Below, one piece after another: positions 7,445 through 7,672 of a DNA stretch of 7,672 nt. The stretch is from Dehalococcoidia bacterium (GTDB lineage: Bacteria > Chloroflexota > Dehalococcoidia > UBA2979), in the NCBI GenBank assembly GCA_030745285.1, contig JASLOV010000043.1, positions 1-7,672 on the forward strand, written 5' to 3'. How positions within the stretch are numbered: the first letter of the stretch is position 1; the number at the start of each line of letters is the position of its first letter. The position numbers and the translations under genes are program-made. The notes under the pieces are model-generated. The model was not told where the DNA came from. It made no database searches and worked only from the letters and a program-made list of their open reading frames with translations.

Positions 7445-7672
7445 ATGGCGGCCGGCGTGATGCTCGATAGCCAGGCGACGACAGGCGCGGAGATCGCGCA
7501 CCGGGGGAAGGTGCGCGACATCTACGAGCTGCCGGACGACCGGCTACTGCTCGTCGCCACGGACCGGGTCTCCGCCTTCGACGTGTTGCTGCCGACCGGC
7601 ATCCCCCGCAAGGGCGAGGTGCTGACGCGCACCTCGGCGTACTGGTTCGAACACACCGCCGGGGTCGTCCCC
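7445..7672 (+). CDS. purC: SAICAR synthetase, N-terminal part (cut by right edge)
   Basis: It joins CAIR and aspartate with ATP to give SAICAR, the substrate of the neighbouring PurB. Only 76 codons are inside the window and the frame is open to the edge. The ATP-binding start of the family is clear: HRGKVRDIYELPDDRLLLVATDR (residues 19-41), then VSAFDVLLPTGIPRKGEVLT (42-61) and SAYWFEHT (64-71). The ATG at 7445 has GAGGA 4 bases upstream and lies 18 bases after the purB stop. The ATG at 7460 is an alternative. The order purE-cupin-purB-purC places consecutive pathway enzymes side by side. Completeness cannot be judged. Confidence 0.93.
   Translation, partial: MAAGVMLDSQATTGAEIAHRGKVRDIYELPDDRLLLVATDRVSAFDVLLPTGIPRKGEVLTRTSAYWFEHTAGVVP

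Overview
The window is GC-rich bacterial DNA, mostly about 70% G+C by eye. It holds ten protein-coding genes, two of them cut by the window edges, arranged as two divergent gene groups around a short intergenic region at about 2083-2171. No phylogenetic marker was tested. The high GC, the TsaC-type threonylcarbamoyl-AMP synthase without the Sua5 domain, the RpiB variant and the purD-purE-purB-purC order with a nearby guaA would suit a Chloroflexota-like or other high-GC bacterium. That placement is tentative.

Leftward group (minus strand, from about 2082 down to 1): an unrecognised 173-residue protein, then a TsaC/YrdC-family L-threonylcarbamoyladenylate synthase (t6A tRNA modification), ribose-5-phosphate isomerase B, and the N-terminal part of a penicillin acylase-family Ntn hydrolase that runs off the left edge. 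The genes are close-packed (a 14-base overlap, then gaps of 36 and 21 bases), so they are probably co-transcribed.

Rightward group (plus strand, from about 2107 to the right edge): guaA, purD, purE, a small single-domain cupin, purB and the start of purC. PurD, PurE, PurC and PurB carry out steps of de novo IMP synthesis. PurB also completes AMP synthesis, and GuaA converts XMP to GMP, so the group links the IMP pathway to both branch products. purD/purE overlap by 4 bases and purE/cupin by 1 base. A 144-base spacer carrying an imperfect inverted repeat separates the cupin from purB. PurE looks like class I (N5-CAIR mutase), which normally needs PurK; purK is not in this window. RpiB on the opposite strand supplies the ribose phosphate pool that feeds PRPP, but this link is only thematic.

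Most of the window is ordinary housekeeping metabolism, and I found no convincing new multi-gene system. The points worth a second look are the unrecognised gene of lower GC, a roughly 47-residue N-terminal extension on GuaA, an alanine in place of a usually conserved histidine in PurE, the cupin translationally coupled into the purine operon, and the repeat upstream of purB.
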